DNA of 50,296 nt from assembly GCA_037445555.1 (NCBI GenBank), contig JBBIKG010000022.1:1-50296 (forward strand). Direction: 5' to 3'. Below, piece by piece: positions 1-10,108 of the stretch; within the stretch, counting starts at the first letter, position 1, and every line of letters starts with the position of its first letter. The position numbers and the translations under genes are program-made. Below the pieces are notes generated by a model. The model was not told the DNA's origin. It made no database searches and was given only the letters and a program-made list of their open reading frames with translations. Source of the stretch: JAAYJT01 sp037445555. GTDB taxonomy: Bacteria > Bacteroidota > Bacteroidia > Bacteroidales > JAAYJT01.

Positions 1-3000
1 GGTCACCTTATCCGTATCCTGAAAATACTGCCAATAAAGCCCGCCCCACCCCATAGTGCCGCCCTGGTTTTGCAGAGTGATTTTACCCATGGACGGCGTA
101 ATCTCGGCTGGATCCCAGGAAATCTTGAAATAACCTGATCCAGCCTCCTGCCTGGCGAGCGCTTCTCCGATTACATCAATTTTCAGCCCCCCGACTGTAA
201 TACCGATTTCATTGTTTGGCGAAAGCGTACGACTATTAGACTGCAGAATGGCATAGATGGCTTCGCTGGCTGCACGAGGGTTGTTCCACGTTTGTGTTTG
301 CTTTTGCTTTATCAGCCATTGCTGCATTTTTAGTACTGAAACCTGATCATCTAAAACCTGTTTAAACGCTTCAATAAGCAATGACTGAGTCTCGATCGGG
401 GCTTCGCTCCAAAGGTGTCCGTATTTCAGATCGCGCCAGTACATGCCCATTTCATCGCTAGTCAGAGCTTTGTTCTTAAGCGAGAGCACTATTCGTTTCG
501 CATGGTCTTTTTCACCTAACCGCTGCAATGCAAGAGCAGCCATACCTTGCATAAAGACGGGTTGATCGATCCAGTAAGATGTGGCCTGAGCGGTCCAGAA
601 GCTGAAAAAATCGCGATGATTGTCGGCCAGCGGAAATGCGGGAAGGAAATAGCTTCTCGCCCAAAGGTAGTGGATGGCCTTGCTGCTGAGGTACTTTTGA
701 CCGGACTTGACATTCATCTTTCTGAATTCATCCTTCATGTCGGCATCCAGATACTGTAAAGCTCTTTGCAAAACTGATGCCAGACCAGCAAAACGATTCA
801 TCTCAACAGCCCCGAGTGATATCAGTCTTCCCAGTCCGGCAACAATCTGCCTGGTTATATAATCGTTTTCGGGCATGCCGGTCATCCATGGCCATCCTCC
901 GCTGGCCGCCTGCAGTTGAAGGAGTTGTTCAAGTGCAGCATTTAATTCCCGCTCAACCTGTTCGGGTTGAAAAAAAACAGCGATGCTTCGTTTTCTTGCC
1001 GACTCTGACCTGGCTTCTTTTAGCCACGGGGTTTCTTCCAGTGCAATGTTTTTTAATTCCTGATTCTTTTCAAGATTTGAAAGAAGCGCATCCGGTTGCA
1101 ATTTCTGCCACACCTGCATTACCCTATCTATCTCGGGATTCTTTTCGACAATAAATGCTGCCAATGTGTTAGCATAAAATCGTAAAAAAAATGCATCGGC
1201 ACTTTTTATATGTGTTTCGGTAAGATAAGGTAACGCCTGCACGGCATACCATGCAGGATTGGTAACAACCTCGAGTGTGAGCCTGTGGTGAGCTGCCTTG
1301 GCACTGTTTGCAAGTCCGGCAAATGAAAAGGTTCGGGATTGGCCGGGATTAACATGCATGGGCATTGTTTCAGTAATAAGCACCTTATTTGACAAGACCG
1401 GTATCATAGCCTCTTCGCCATCGGTTAATATATTGGTTGAGGCTTTTACACGATAGGTAACGGCAATAGGGCCATCATCCGGAATGCTGAGCGGCCAGCT
1501 TATCTGTGCGGCCCCCCCCGCTACAATGGTAATTTTTTGTTCAGCTGTATGCAACCCGAATTTACTTTCCACAGGCTTCAGACTGATTGCATCGAGCAAC
1601 TCAAGAGTGACTGCCGCCTGTAATGATTCAGAGGCAACGTTAACCACTTTCGCCTGAAAATAAGTTCTGTCGCCTTGCCGAAAAAATCTTGGGGGATTCG
1701 TTACAACCATCAGATCGCGGCTGGCCAAAAAACCCCTGTCAATTCTCACTAGCCTCATGTTTTCATCATGAGCAAATCCGATGAATTTCCAGCGCGTCAG
1801 CGATTCGGGTAATGTGAATTCAATTACGGCATACCCCTTCTTATCTGTCTGCAGGTGAGGCACGAAAAAGGCGGTTTTCTGAAAATTGCGCCGCACAGGA
1901 ACCATGATTTGCTGACCACCAGTTTGCAGAGGCATATCATCCTCGGGCTTTTCAGCAGCTTTTATCTGGCTGTCGGCCTTTGTATTCATTGAGCTAGGGT
2001 AGCCCCCTGTCCGCATCATTAGAGACTTATTGAATGCTGACCCGATGAATAGATTGTCAACCCCAAAAAAATTGAGTCGTTCGTAGTTACGCAGATAATC
2101 CACCGATGTACTCTCATAGTAAATTGGCCAGTTTTGCCTGGGGGCTATAGAAAACGATGCGCCAAAATTTCTTTCGGGAACCGGATATTGCCATGAAGGT
2201 AAAAATATCCGCCAATCATTTGGAGTCACAGCATCAAGAGCCCCATCGTACATAACAGCAAGCACCTCTGTTTTCGCGGGCATACCATGGTCATCACCAA
2301 CCTTTATCCGCCATGTTTCCCTGCTGCCGGGTAAAAGTTTTTGTCGTGAAGTCTCAAGAAGCATCACAAGCTGTTTCCGGGAATTATTGACGACAATATC
2401 CACGGTTTCTTTCAGATGCCTGTTTCGTAAAACTGAATACAACTGAACCTTAAATCCTTCTTCAAGTTCCGGTGTAACAGGAATTTCAATCCGATGCACA
2501 TTATTATTGAGACGTATGATGCGTTTCTCTGCCACTTTGCCTTTGCTGATTACCTCCATCAGTATCTGGGTTTTTAGTGAGCTGCCTATGAGCAACAGTG
2601 CCGATTCGCCTGGCTTACATGTAGTTTTCGCCTGACATATCCACCACCACTCACTGGCCGGCATACGGGCAGAGGTTGGCCTGAACAGGGTGAAGTATTT
2701 TGTCAGCCGCACAGTGTCTCCGGAGTTATCATAGGCAATTGTCTTAACCCGATACCTGCCGGGACGCCATTGATGAAATGCTTCGGGGTTGAGCGGAACA
2801 AACGATGTGAAATGACCCTGGAACATCATTGCCTCAACCGGCCACAGATCAGGGTTGTTTTCATCATCGTAGATATCGGTAGGAAAACTTTTTCGATGTT
2901 CTTGTTCGCTCATAACAAACCGGTCTGGTCTTTCCCATAACCGGCTGCGCAAGACCTGCCTTGGGTTAACAAGCCTTTCGATTACTATCGATCCGGTAAT

Positions 3001-5583
3001 TTTTTGCTGCACACCACCATGGTTGAATGCCTTAAAAATAAATCCACTGAAGTTGTTCTGGTTAATGTCTTTGGGAAGTTCAGCATCGAGAATCCAGGCG
3101 TTTCTGCCAACGGAAACAGAATATTGACCGCTTCGGGTTTCGCCCTGAATATCCGTCACGGTGACCTCAATAATAAAGGAGTATGAGTCGTCTTTATCAG
3201 GAGTTTTGGTGCGATCCTCCATTGCCGGACAGGAAAAACTGAACCGGCCCTCGTTGTCTATTTGCAACGATCCGCTGGCTATAATCACAGGGTTGTCCAC
3301 CGGTGCCGGGCGCCTCCACAAGCCTCCCCGAAAAGGCAGGGCGAAGTTGGCCTGGCGTTTTATGGTGTAACCGCCATTGGCTCCCGTGATTGCGTTTCCG
3401 CTATATGCCTTTACGACCCCTGTAACCGGTATGGTTTGGCCGAGCTTATAGCTCTGGCGTAAAGTGTCGATACTTACTTCAAACTTCGGCAAGGTATATT
3501 CTTCAACTTTGAAAAGAACAAATCCTCTGTCGGCTGTCAGCATAAACATTCCCGGGAGTCCTTTGGCCGGAATAGTAAAGCTACCACTGAATGATCCGAA
3601 CTCATTTGTCCGGAGTGTTTTCTCATATACCTTCTCATGATTTGCGTTACTTATAAGTATGTCTGCCGATGTATTTGGCAATACAGAATGTGTAAGTCCG
3701 TCACTTTCATACACTATGCCTTTGTAAAAGACCACATCGCCGGGTCTGTATATGCTGCGGTCGGTGATAAGAATAGTAGCTGTTTCTTTTTGACGTTTGT
3801 TTTCCCAAGCACTGTAGCCTCTATAAAGGTCGTTGCTGATAAGCATATCCTTTCCCGATGTAAACATAAACACATACGGTTGATACAAATGCGGTTCCTT
3901 CGATTTAGGAACTGTAAATCGGCCGTCTTTACCGGTATGGTATTTCCCTGCAGGCACCAGGATTGTTTTTGAGTTTTCGGGTGAATAGCTCTTTTTATAA
4001 CAGACGGCTTGTACGTTTTTAACTGGCCGTCCGGTTTGGCGATCAAGTATTATAACATCCATCAGCTCTGATTGGCTGGTATTGACAAGGTATGCCATTG
4101 AAGAAACCCAGAAAACCGATGAGGATAAAGGTTTGTCGATGCCGGAAGGCGTTGAAGGTCCAGCAAATAAAATATATACGCCGCGTGGCAAAGGGGATAT
4201 GTGTATTTCTGAACGGTGCAGCTGCAGATCACCGTCATCAGGCAGTGTCTGTTTCCAATCGTGCATAGGGGCTTGCTGATAATATTCCTCAAGCCTTTCC
4301 TGATCATAGAGACTATTGGTAAAAAAATCAAGCTCATAGCCAGCTTTAATCTTAATAAGTTTTAGGCGAACCGCGTGTAAATTCCTCGACTCAACCAGTG
4401 CTTTGGCTGACTCGCCCGGCGGTATGGTTGCAGGAAGGATGATATCAGCCTGAGGACGTTGTAATTCGTCAGCTATGACAAGACAAACTTTAGCAAGGGT
4501 GTCTGCCGGAAAACGCGCAGCAATGTATTGGTATTTCTGCAGCGACTTCGTCAGCATAAGCCGCGGGCTGGGGTTCGTAAACGGATGGTAAGCCTGACCT
4601 ATACGACGATATTCTCCGGCCAGTTCAAAAACAATATCGGTCATGACATCCGAGTTCTCATATATCTTTTCGAGGCGCTCAAGGGCGCGGATATACAATG
4701 AATCTTTGTTTGGAACGGTGCTCAGCTGCCATGCAATTTTCAGACGTTTAAGTTCTGCCTCTGCCAATGCTGCCCCTGGTGTGATTCCGTAATGAAATCC
4801 CGCTATTTGTTGCAGGATTTGAAAGCATTGAGCAGGGTAGAACTCAGAGGAGTATCCCGATAACGGGAGGTTCAAAAAGGTTTCCGATTCAGCGAAAAGT
4901 GCTTCGCTGGTCAGCAGCAGCTCGTCGGATGGTAAATATAACGTGGACTTGATTTGAGCAAAATAGTCAACTGCCCGGTAAGCCAGCAGGTCGAAAAGTG
5001 TTGGGCGATATTTTCTTGATTTCCGTTCGACCTCAAGGATTTTTTCAAATGGTTCAAGATTCGTTCTTTTCAGTTCATCACCATCCTTGATGGATTGCAG
5101 GTAATGATGGGAGATACGGTTGCGCAGGGTTAGCAAATCCCATGTGCTTATATCCTCCGGGTCAGTGGTTGTTGCTGTTCGCCCCCTCAGTCGCCATTGG
5201 TTCTGAAGATAATATTCATGAAGCAACTCACCCTGGACGCTGTTTAGTATTGCGAGTGAGGGCATATCAGCCTTTGATATTTCGTGGTTCACCATTGCAA
5301 CTGCTTTGGTAAGAGGCTCCTCCTCAAACTGCATCCAGCATTTTATCCGGTAAAGAATGGCTTTGATCATTGCAGGCTGAACCTTCAGTCGGATCGATTC
5401 GGTATAGGCGCTTTCTGCAATTTCAAGGGCTTGTTGGGGCATACCGGCGTTCAGCAGGGAGTCGGTCAGCTGAAATTTATCGCTGATCGAATCTTCTTCT
5501 GGCCTCAACAGATAAAAATCAGCTGCTTGTGCCCTGAACAGAAGGTTTATTAAAACAAAAAGAAATAATTTGTGATATCTCAT
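1..5583 (-). CDS. Alpha-2-macroglobulin family protein, 3' end beyond window
   Basis: An open frame runs without a stop from an ATG at 5583 to the window edge, at least 1861 codons, so the C-terminus is missing. The N-terminus (MRYHKLFLFVLINLLFRAQA) looks like a Sec signal peptide, without an obvious lipobox. An MG2-type segment with SIYRPGDVVFYKG lies near residue 610, the alpha-2-macroglobulin core with NDWRIFLPSW near 1122, and an alpha-helical thioester-type domain near 1440-1780 (NPAWYAVQALPYL, then RFYANTLAAF). Family members are large envelope proteins thought to trap or resist proteases. The usual CxEQ thioester motif reads S-A-D-A here (residues about 1461-1464), so the thioester should not form. 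The gene follows leuS on the same strand after 352 bases. The family is clear; the exact role is unknown. Confidence 0.9.
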   Translation of the reverse strand, partial: MRYHKLFLFVLINLLFRAQAADFYLLRPEEDSISDKFQLTDSLLNAGMPQQALEIAESAYTESIRLKVQPAMIKAILYRIKCWMQFEEEPLTKAVAMVNHEISKADMPSLAILNSVQGELLHEYYLQNQWRLRGRTATTTDPEDISTWDLLTLRNRISHHYLQSIKDGDELKRTNLEPFEKILEVERKSRKYRPTLFDLLAYRAVDYFAQIKSTLYLPSDELLLTSEALFAESETFLNLPLSGYSSEFYPAQCFQILQQIAGFHYGITPGAALAEAELKRLKIAWQLSTVPNKDSLYIRALERLEKIYENSDVMTDIVFELAGEYRRIGQAYHPFTNPSPRLMLTKSLQKYQYIAARFPADTLAKVCLVIADELQRPQADIILPATIPPGESAKALVESRNLHAVRLKLIKIKAGYELDFFTNSLYDQERLEEYYQQAPMHDWKQTLPDDGDLQLHRSEIHISPLPRGVYILFAGPSTPSGIDKPLSSSVFWVSSMAYLVNTSQSELMDVIILDRQTGRPVKNVQAVCYKKSYSPENSKTILVPAGKYHTGKDGRFTVPKSKEPHLYQPYVFMFTSGKDMLISNDLYRGYSAWENKRQKETATILITDRSIYRPGDVVFYKGIVYESDGLTHSVLPNTSADILISNANHEKVYEKTLRTNEFGSFSGSFTIPAKGLPGMFMLTADRGFVLFKVEEYTLPKFEVSIDTLRQSYKLGQTIPVTGVVKAYSGNAITGANGGYTIKRQANFALPFRGGLWRRPAPVDNPVIIASGSLQIDNEGRFSFSCPAMEDRTKTPDKDDSYSFIIEVTVTDIQGETRSGQYSVSVGRNAWILDAELPKDINQNNFSGFIFKAFNHGGVQQKITGSIVIERLVNPRQVLRSRLWERPDRFVMSEQEHRKSFPTDIYDDENNPDLWPVEAMMFQGHFTSFVPLNPEAFHQWRPGRYRVKTIAYDNSGDTVRLTKYFTLFRPTSARMPASEWWWICQAKTTCKPGESALLLIGSSLKTQILMEVISKGKVAEKRIIRLNNNVHRIEIPVTPELEEGFKVQLYSVLRNRHLKETVDIVVNNSRKQLVMLLETSRQKLLPGSRETWRIKVGDDHGMPAKTEVLAVMYDGALDAVTPNDWRIFLPSWQYPVPERNFGASFSIAPRQNWPIYYESTSVDYLRNYERLNFFGVDNLFIGSAFNKSLMMRTGGYPSSMNTKADSQIKAAEKPEDDMPLQTGGQQIMVPVRRNFQKTAFFVPHLQTDKKGYAVIEFTLPESLTRWKFIGFAHDENMRLVRIDRGFLASRDLMVVTNPPRFFRQGDRTYFQAKVVNVASESLQAAVTLELLDAISLKPVESKFGLHTAEQKITIVAGGAAQISWPLSIPDDGPIAVTYRVKASTNILTDGEEAMIPVLSNKVLITETMPMHVNPGQSRTFSFAGLANSAKAAHHRLTLEVVTNPAWYAVQALPYLTETHIKSADAFFLRFYANTLAAFIVEKNPEIDRVMQVWQKLQPDALLSNLEKNQELKNIALEETPWLKEARSESARKRSIAVFFQPEQVERELNAALEQLLQLQAASGGWPWMTGMPENDYITRQIVAGLGRLISLGAVEMNRFAGLASVLQRALQYLDADMKDEFRKMNVKSGQKYLSSKAIHYLWARSYFLPAFPLADNHRDFFSFWTAQATSYWIDQPVFMQGMAALALQRLGEKDHAKRIVLSLKNKALTSDEMGMYWRDLKYGHLWSEAPIETQSLLIEAFKQVLDDQVSVLKMQQWLIKQKQTQTWNNPRAASEAIYAILQSNSRTLSPNNEIGITVGGLKIDVIGEALARQEAGSGYFKISWDPAEITPSMGKITLQNQGGTMGWGGLYWQYFQDTDKVT

Positions 5584-5935
5584 GTGGTTGGGGTTGACGG
5601 GATGAACCAATATTAATTTCAGAACAATAACTGTTCCAGTTAGCTAAGGTAGTGATGAAATGGTCCGCGTGGAGTTGAAGTAAGAGTAATTCCCCAGGGC
5701 AAACAGAGATCAGAAAGTAAGCGAGCCCTTTATTAAAAATGAACACCCTTAATCAGATCACTGATCTAGTCTGCACCCTCATGCTTCGTAATAAGTTAGG
5801 CCCAGCGTTCAAAATACGCTTTGAAAAAGTTCGTTGCGCCCAGCTTATTTGCCAGAAATCTGTCAGGTAGAGGCGAAACAAAATAGGCGGAATTCGTGGT
5901 CCGGCTGTCTGCAAATACTTCCCGGACAATTTGAG
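5584..5935. other. Intergenic region between leuS and the macroglobulin gene
   Basis: This 352-base stretch lies between the leuS stop and the start of the macroglobulin gene. I see no convincing gene, tRNA or strong terminator. A weak 5-bp hairpin (GAACA/TGTTC, 5622-5636) and a loose minus-strand TATTTTG element at 5810-5816 are the only structures noticed. It probably holds the promoter and leader of the macroglobulin gene. Confidence 0.5.
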
Positions 5936-8728
5936 CTAAACCACCACATTGATTATCCGCTGCGGCACTATGATGATTTTTTTAGGGCTCCCGCCTTTCA
6001 ACCATTTTTGTGATTCCTCAGCTTCAAGAACAACTTTTTCAATTTCAGCAGGAGCCATATCAACGGGAAGATTTATCTTGAACCGGAGCTTTCCGTTGAA
6101 CGAAACTGGGTACTCAAATGTATTGTCGATCAAGTATTCTTCGCTGAACTCAGGATAGGATGCGTCGCAAACACTTGAATCATGCCCCAACCTATGCCAA
6201 AGCTCTTCGGAGAGATGCGGGGAATAAGGCGATAACAGTACGACCAAAGGCTCAAGGATGGCTCGTTTGTTGCACTTGGTTTCTGTAAGGTCATTCACGC
6301 AAATCATAAATGCGCTCACGGCAGTGTTGAAGTTAAATCTTTCAATATCCTCCCTCACCTTTCTGACAGTCCGATGTAAAATCCTGAGTTCATCCCTAGT
6401 GGGGCTTTCATCCGATACCGAAAATTTATTATCAGCATCATGAAATAATCGCCAGCATTTTCTGATAAACCTGAAAATGCCTTCGATGCCACTGGTATCC
6501 CATGGTTTACTCTGTTCAAGAGGTCCCAGAAACATTTCATAAAGCCTTAACGTGTCGGCGCCATATTTTTCAATGAGGTCATCCGGGTTGATAATGTTGT
6601 GCAACGACTTTGACATCTTTTCGATTTCCCAACCACACACATATTGCCCGTTTTCGAGGATAAAATCCGCATCACTCAAATCGGGTCTCCACTGCCTGAA
6701 GGCGTCCGTATCAAGGATATCATGCGTTGTCAGACTCACGTCTGTATGCATCGGTATAGTTTCGTATCCGTCCTTTAGCCCGTGCGACACAAACGTATTT
6801 GTGCCTTTAATACGATACACCAGATTTGATCGGCCCTGTATCATACCCTGGTTGATCAGCTTGGTAAATGGCTCTTCCTTCACCACCAGCCCGAGATCAA
6901 ACAAAAATTTATTCCAGAACCGGGCATATAACAAATGCCCTGTTGCATGCTCCGCACCCCCGACATACAAATCAACATTTTGCCAGTATTCGATTGTGTC
7001 TCGCGAGAAATACTCATTGTCATTTCGGGGATCCATATACCTGAGATAATACCCGCTTGAGCCGGCAAATCCAGGCATAGTATTGGTTTCAAACGGATCA
7101 CCATCGCTGTTCTTCCATCCGCCAGCCCTAGCAAGAGGAGGATCGCCTGCTTCGGTGGGCAAGAATGCGCTTACGGGAGGAAGCCGAAGCGGCAGATCTT
7201 TTTCATCCAAAGTATAAGGCATACCATTCTTATAGTACACCGGAAAAGGTTCGCCCCAGTATCGCTGGCGGCTGAAAATAGCATCCCTTAATCTGAAATT
7301 GACTTTTCGCCGGCCTAGGTTATATTTTTCAATATAGTTGATTGTGGCTTCAACAGCCTGCCTCACCGCCATTCCATTTATAAACCCCGAATTGATCATA
7401 AAACCATCCTTTGAGTCGTATGAATCTGTCCATGTTGAGGGGTCGGAAGGTGTTTCGCCTGTCTGACAAACTACCTGCAGAATCGGCAGATCAAAATGAC
7501 GTGCAAAGGCAAAGTCGCGGCTGTCGTGCCCTGGAACGGACATGATGGCCCCTGTTCCGTAACCCATAAGCACATAATCTGCAACCCAAACTGGGATTTT
7601 TTGATTATTAAGCGGATTAATGGCGAAAGCTCCGGTGAAAACACCGCTAATGTTTTTCACTTCGCTTTGCCGCTCCCGTTCACTGCGATTTGACGCCCAC
7701 CTCACATACTCATCTACCTGTTTCCGGGCACTTGTAGGGGTGATTTTGCCCACAAGGGAATGCTCAGGCGCAAGAACCATAAAGGTGGCACCAAAAATAG
7801 TATCGGGCCTGGTCGTAAATATTTCGATGTCATGATGTATTCCCTTTTCATCTTCCACCCTGAAAGTCACTTCTGCTCCTTCTGATCGTCCTATCCAGTT
7901 CCGTTGCATCTCTTTTAGCGAGTCAGACCAATCAATCTGGTTTAATCCTTCCAGCAATCGGTCGGCATAAGCTGTGATACGCAACAACCACTGCCGCATC
8001 AGTTTGCGCTCAACCGGATGTCCGCCTCTTATCGAATAGCCATTGCTAACCTCGTCATTTGCCAAAACGGTACCCAGCTCAGTACACCAATTGACTAACA
8101 CATCTGAAATATAAGCCAGGCGGTAATTCATCAAAATCTTTTGTTGTTCCAATTCGTGCATTAGATGCCATTCATGGGCGCTGAAAGCCGGCGTTTCGGC
8201 ACAGGCTGCATTCACTGTCAGGTTTCCCTTTTGGCGGAATATAGCCTCCAGTTCAGCTATTGATTCAGCCCGGTCGGTGGTTTTATTGTACCACGAATGA
8301 AATAATTTGATGAAAGTCCACTGGGTCCACTTGTAATAGTCCGGATCGCAAGTTTGCACCTCGCGGCTCCAGTCGTAAGAGAATCCTATTTTTTCAAGTT
8401 GCTCTTTGTAACGGGCAATATTTTTTTCGGTAGTAACTGCCGGGTGCTGTCCGGTTTGGATGGCATATTGTTCTGCCGGGAGTCCAAAAGCGTCAAAACC
8501 CATTGGGTGGAGCACATTGAAGCCATTCAGCCTTTTGTAGCGTGCATAGATATCGCTGGCAATGTATCCGAGCGGATGTCCAACGTGCAGCCCTGCACCC
8601 GAAGGGTAGGGAAACATATCAAGCACATAAAATTTCGGCTTGCAGTGATCGATGTCAACTTTATAGGTATTATGCTGTTTCCAGTACTTCTGCCACTTTG
8701 CTTCAATGGTGCTGAAATTGTAGTCCAT
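5936..8728 (-). CDS. leuS: Leucine--tRNA ligase
   Basis: The 930-residue product is a class I aminoacyl-tRNA synthetase that charges tRNA-Leu in the cytoplasm. The HIGH-type motif reads HVGH at residues 48-51 inside YPSGAGLHVGHPLGY. The KMSKS loop lies near residues 704-708 (EKMSKSLHNI). Between them is the CP1 editing region with TTRPDTIFGATF and a conserved GHDSRDFAFA segment. A zinc-ribbon-like insertion seen in many bacterial LeuS, an anticodon-binding helical domain and a C-terminal domain (LRFKINLP) follow. Length is normal for Bacteroidota. The ATG at 8728 gives the expected N-terminus (MDYNFSTIEAKWQKYW). It is divergent from ftsX. Confidence 0.98.
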   Translation of the reverse strand: MDYNFSTIEAKWQKYWKQHNTYKVDIDHCKPKFYVLDMFPYPSGAGLHVGHPLGYIASDIYARYKRLNGFNVLHPMGFDAFGLPAEQYAIQTGQHPAVTTEKNIARYKEQLEKIGFSYDWSREVQTCDPDYYKWTQWTFIKLFHSWYNKTTDRAESIAELEAIFRQKGNLTVNAACAETPAFSAHEWHLMHELEQQKILMNYRLAYISDVLVNWCTELGTVLANDEVSNGYSIRGGHPVERKLMRQWLLRITAYADRLLEGLNQIDWSDSLKEMQRNWIGRSEGAEVTFRVEDEKGIHHDIEIFTTRPDTIFGATFMVLAPEHSLVGKITPTSARKQVDEYVRWASNRSERERQSEVKNISGVFTGAFAINPLNNQKIPVWVADYVLMGYGTGAIMSVPGHDSRDFAFARHFDLPILQVVCQTGETPSDPSTWTDSYDSKDGFMINSGFINGMAVRQAVEATINYIEKYNLGRRKVNFRLRDAIFSRQRYWGEPFPVYYKNGMPYTLDEKDLPLRLPPVSAFLPTEAGDPPLARAGGWKNSDGDPFETNTMPGFAGSSGYYLRYMDPRNDNEYFSRDTIEYWQNVDLYVGGAEHATGHLLYARFWNKFLFDLGLVVKEEPFTKLINQGMIQGRSNLVYRIKGTNTFVSHGLKDGYETIPMHTDVSLTTHDILDTDAFRQWRPDLSDADFILENGQYVCGWEIEKMSKSLHNIINPDDLIEKYGADTLRLYEMFLGPLEQSKPWDTSGIEGIFRFIRKCWRLFHDADNKFSVSDESPTRDELRILHRTVRKVREDIERFNFNTAVSAFMICVNDLTETKCNKRAILEPLVVLLSPYSPHLSEELWHRLGHDSSVCDASYPEFSEEYLIDNTFEYPVSFNGKLRFKINLPVDMAPAEIEKVVLEAEESQKWLKGGSPKKIIIVPQRIINVVV

Positions 8729-8785
8729 AGCCTGCTGTGTAATGGGATCTGAGCGCCCAAGGTTGGATGATAATCAAAATGAGCG

Positions 8786-8793
8786 CAAAATTA
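8786..8793 (-). promoter_or_regulatory. Possible leuS promoter -7 element
   Basis: On the minus strand the bases read TAATTTTG, matching the Bacteroidota -7 consensus TAnnTTTG, about 58 bases upstream of the leuS ATG. No clear TTTG -33 element was found at the usual spacing, so the call is weak. Confidence 0.3.
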
Positions 8794-8888
8794 GGAATTT
8801 TCGGGCTTGGCGTTTGTTGGTTAATGCATTTGTATTCCAATTCATTATGCCAACCGCCTATCATTGCCGGCATTGTGTTGTTTTTTAG

Positions 8889-8896
8889 TAATTTCG
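8889..8896 (+). promoter_or_regulatory. Possible ftsX promoter -7 element
   Basis: TAATTTCG is one base off the TAnnTTTG consensus, with a TTG about 22 bases upstream (near 8864) in the -33 place. Transcription would then begin near 8903. This supports the TTG at 8917 as the start of ftsX rather than the upstream in-frame ATG at 8767. Confidence 0.4.
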
Positions 8897-8916
8897 CTGG
8901 ATCTAAAGCAAACCTT

Positions 8917-9789
8917 TTGAAACCTGAAGAGAAATACACCCGCCGTCGTTTGCGCTCGTCTTATCTGACGACAGTGATAAGTATCGTTCTGGTATTGTTT
9001 GTCCTGGGTCTTCTTGGTTTGCTTATGATGCACGGGCAGCGCTTGTCACAACTTATACGCGAAAATCTTACCCTGTCGGTCATGATGAGCGAAGATGCCC
9101 CTGAAGCCTCGCTTATCGATTTTGGCCAGCAGCTTAAAAAAAACCCTTATGTGAAAGAAGTGCAGTACATTACACGCGAAGAGGCCGCCCGTGAACTCAA
9201 GGCTGCACTCGGCGAGGATTTTATCGCGTTTATTGGCCACAATCCCTTGTTACCTGTTTTTGAAATCAAGCTCAACGCCAGGTATGCCAATCCTGACAGC
9301 ATACCTCTGATTGAAGCCCAATTGCTCTCACAATCACAAGTGCGTGAAGTTGTGTATCAGAAATCACTTGTTCATCTGGTAAATGAAAATATCCGAAAGC
9401 TCAGCCTTGTTTTGTTAATTTTCAACGTTTTGTTACTTCTGATTGCAATCGTTCTTATTAATAATACCATACGTCTTTCAATATTCAGCAGGCGTTTTAT
9501 CATTCGAAGCATGCAATTGGTAGGCGCAACGGAACGATTCATTCAAAAACCGTTTCTTAAGTCAGGACTGGTACAAGGCATCGTAGGCTCGGTTTTAGCC
9601 ATGGCGTTTCTTGGATTGGTCGTTTTTTTATTACGTCGCGAACTTCCTGAGCTTGCCCAGCTTCAGGATTCTAAGATGTTTGTTATCCTTGGCGCTTCAT
9701 TGCTTACTCTTGGCATTTGCATTACCGTGACCTCAACCTATATCTCGCTCCGCAGATATTTGCGCTCAGACATTGACGAACTACATTAG
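8917..9789 (+). CDS. ftsX: Cell division protein FtsX-like permease
   Basis: The product is the membrane half of the FtsEX complex, which controls peptidoglycan hydrolysis at the septum. A short cytoplasmic N-terminus rich in Arg (EKYTRRRLRSSYL) is followed by a first membrane helix. An extracellular domain comes next (about residues 50-160, with the FtsX-typical YVKEVQYITREEAARE). Three further membrane helices end at SLRRYLRSDIDELH. The frame is open from an ATG at 8767, but the first 50 residues do not resemble FtsX. A TTG at 8917 gives 290 residues, the usual family length, and lies just below a promoter-like element. The partner ftsE is not in the window. Confidence 0.88.
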   Translation: MKPEEKYTRRRLRSSYLTTVISIVLVLFVLGLLGLLMMHGQRLSQLIRENLTLSVMMSEDAPEASLIDFGQQLKKNPYVKEVQYITREEAARELKAALGEDFIAFIGHNPLLPVFEIKLNARYANPDSIPLIEAQLLSQSQVREVVYQKSLVHLVNENIRKLSLVLLIFNVLLLLIAIVLINNTIRLSIFSRRFIIRSMQLVGATERFIQKPFLKSGLVQGIVGSVLAMAFLGLVVFLLRRELPELAQLQDSKMFVILGASLLTLGICITVTSTYISLRRYLRSDIDELH

Positions 9790-9814
9790 TAAATTTTCTT
9801 TCCGATAGTTTTAA

Positions 9815-10108
9815 TTGCACAAAATGATACAGAAAAAAACACCCGAAAAACAATCTGCAAAGCCAAAAGAAAAGCCAGATATCGATTTTGCATTTGAGCG
9901 ATCAAACTATATCTGGCTTGGTATTGGGCTTTTTTTCATTGCTTTGGGATTTATGCTTATGAGCGGAGGCGGGTCAGACAACCCCGCCCTGTTTGACGAA
10001 TCCATATTTAACTTCAGGCGTACCGTGCTTGCCCCTGCCTTGGTGCTGGCGGGATATGGAATCGAGGTATATGCCATAATGAAAAAACCTGGAAAAGATA
10101 ACGCATGA
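9815..10108 (+). CDS. DUF3098 family small membrane protein
   Basis: The 97-residue product has a charged Lys-rich N-terminus and two predicted membrane helices (YIWLGIGLFFIALGFMLM, and VLAPALVLAGYGIEVYAI). A conserved-looking loop (NFRRTVLAP) lies between them. This is the DUF3098 pattern of Bacteroidota, commonly found between ftsX and uppP. Its function is unknown; the setting suggests envelope or division work. The stop overlaps the ATG of uppP by four bases (ATGA), so the two are translationally coupled. The start may instead be the ATG at 9824. Confidence 0.85.
   Translation: MHKMIQKKTPEKQSAKPKEKPDIDFAFERSNYIWLGIGLFFIALGFMLMSGGGSDNPALFDESIFNFRRTVLAPALVLAGYGIEVYAIMKKPGKDNA

Noticed and set aside
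5622..5636. Short hairpin GAACA/TGTTC
   Set aside because: Five pairs with a weak AT loop and no T-run; too weak for a terminator or a riboswitch.
5519..5746. Small minus-strand open frame overlapping the start of the macroglobulin gene
   Set aside because: It overlaps the signal peptide region in another frame, has no recognisable motif and no promoter-like element.
6552..7049. Plus-strand open frame of 165 codons
   Set aside because: It is antisense to the core of leuS and has no recognisable domain.
8767..8916. Upstream extension of ftsX from an in-frame ATG
   Set aside because: The extra 50 residues do not fit FtsX and include the likely promoter; the TTG at 8917 gives the normal length.
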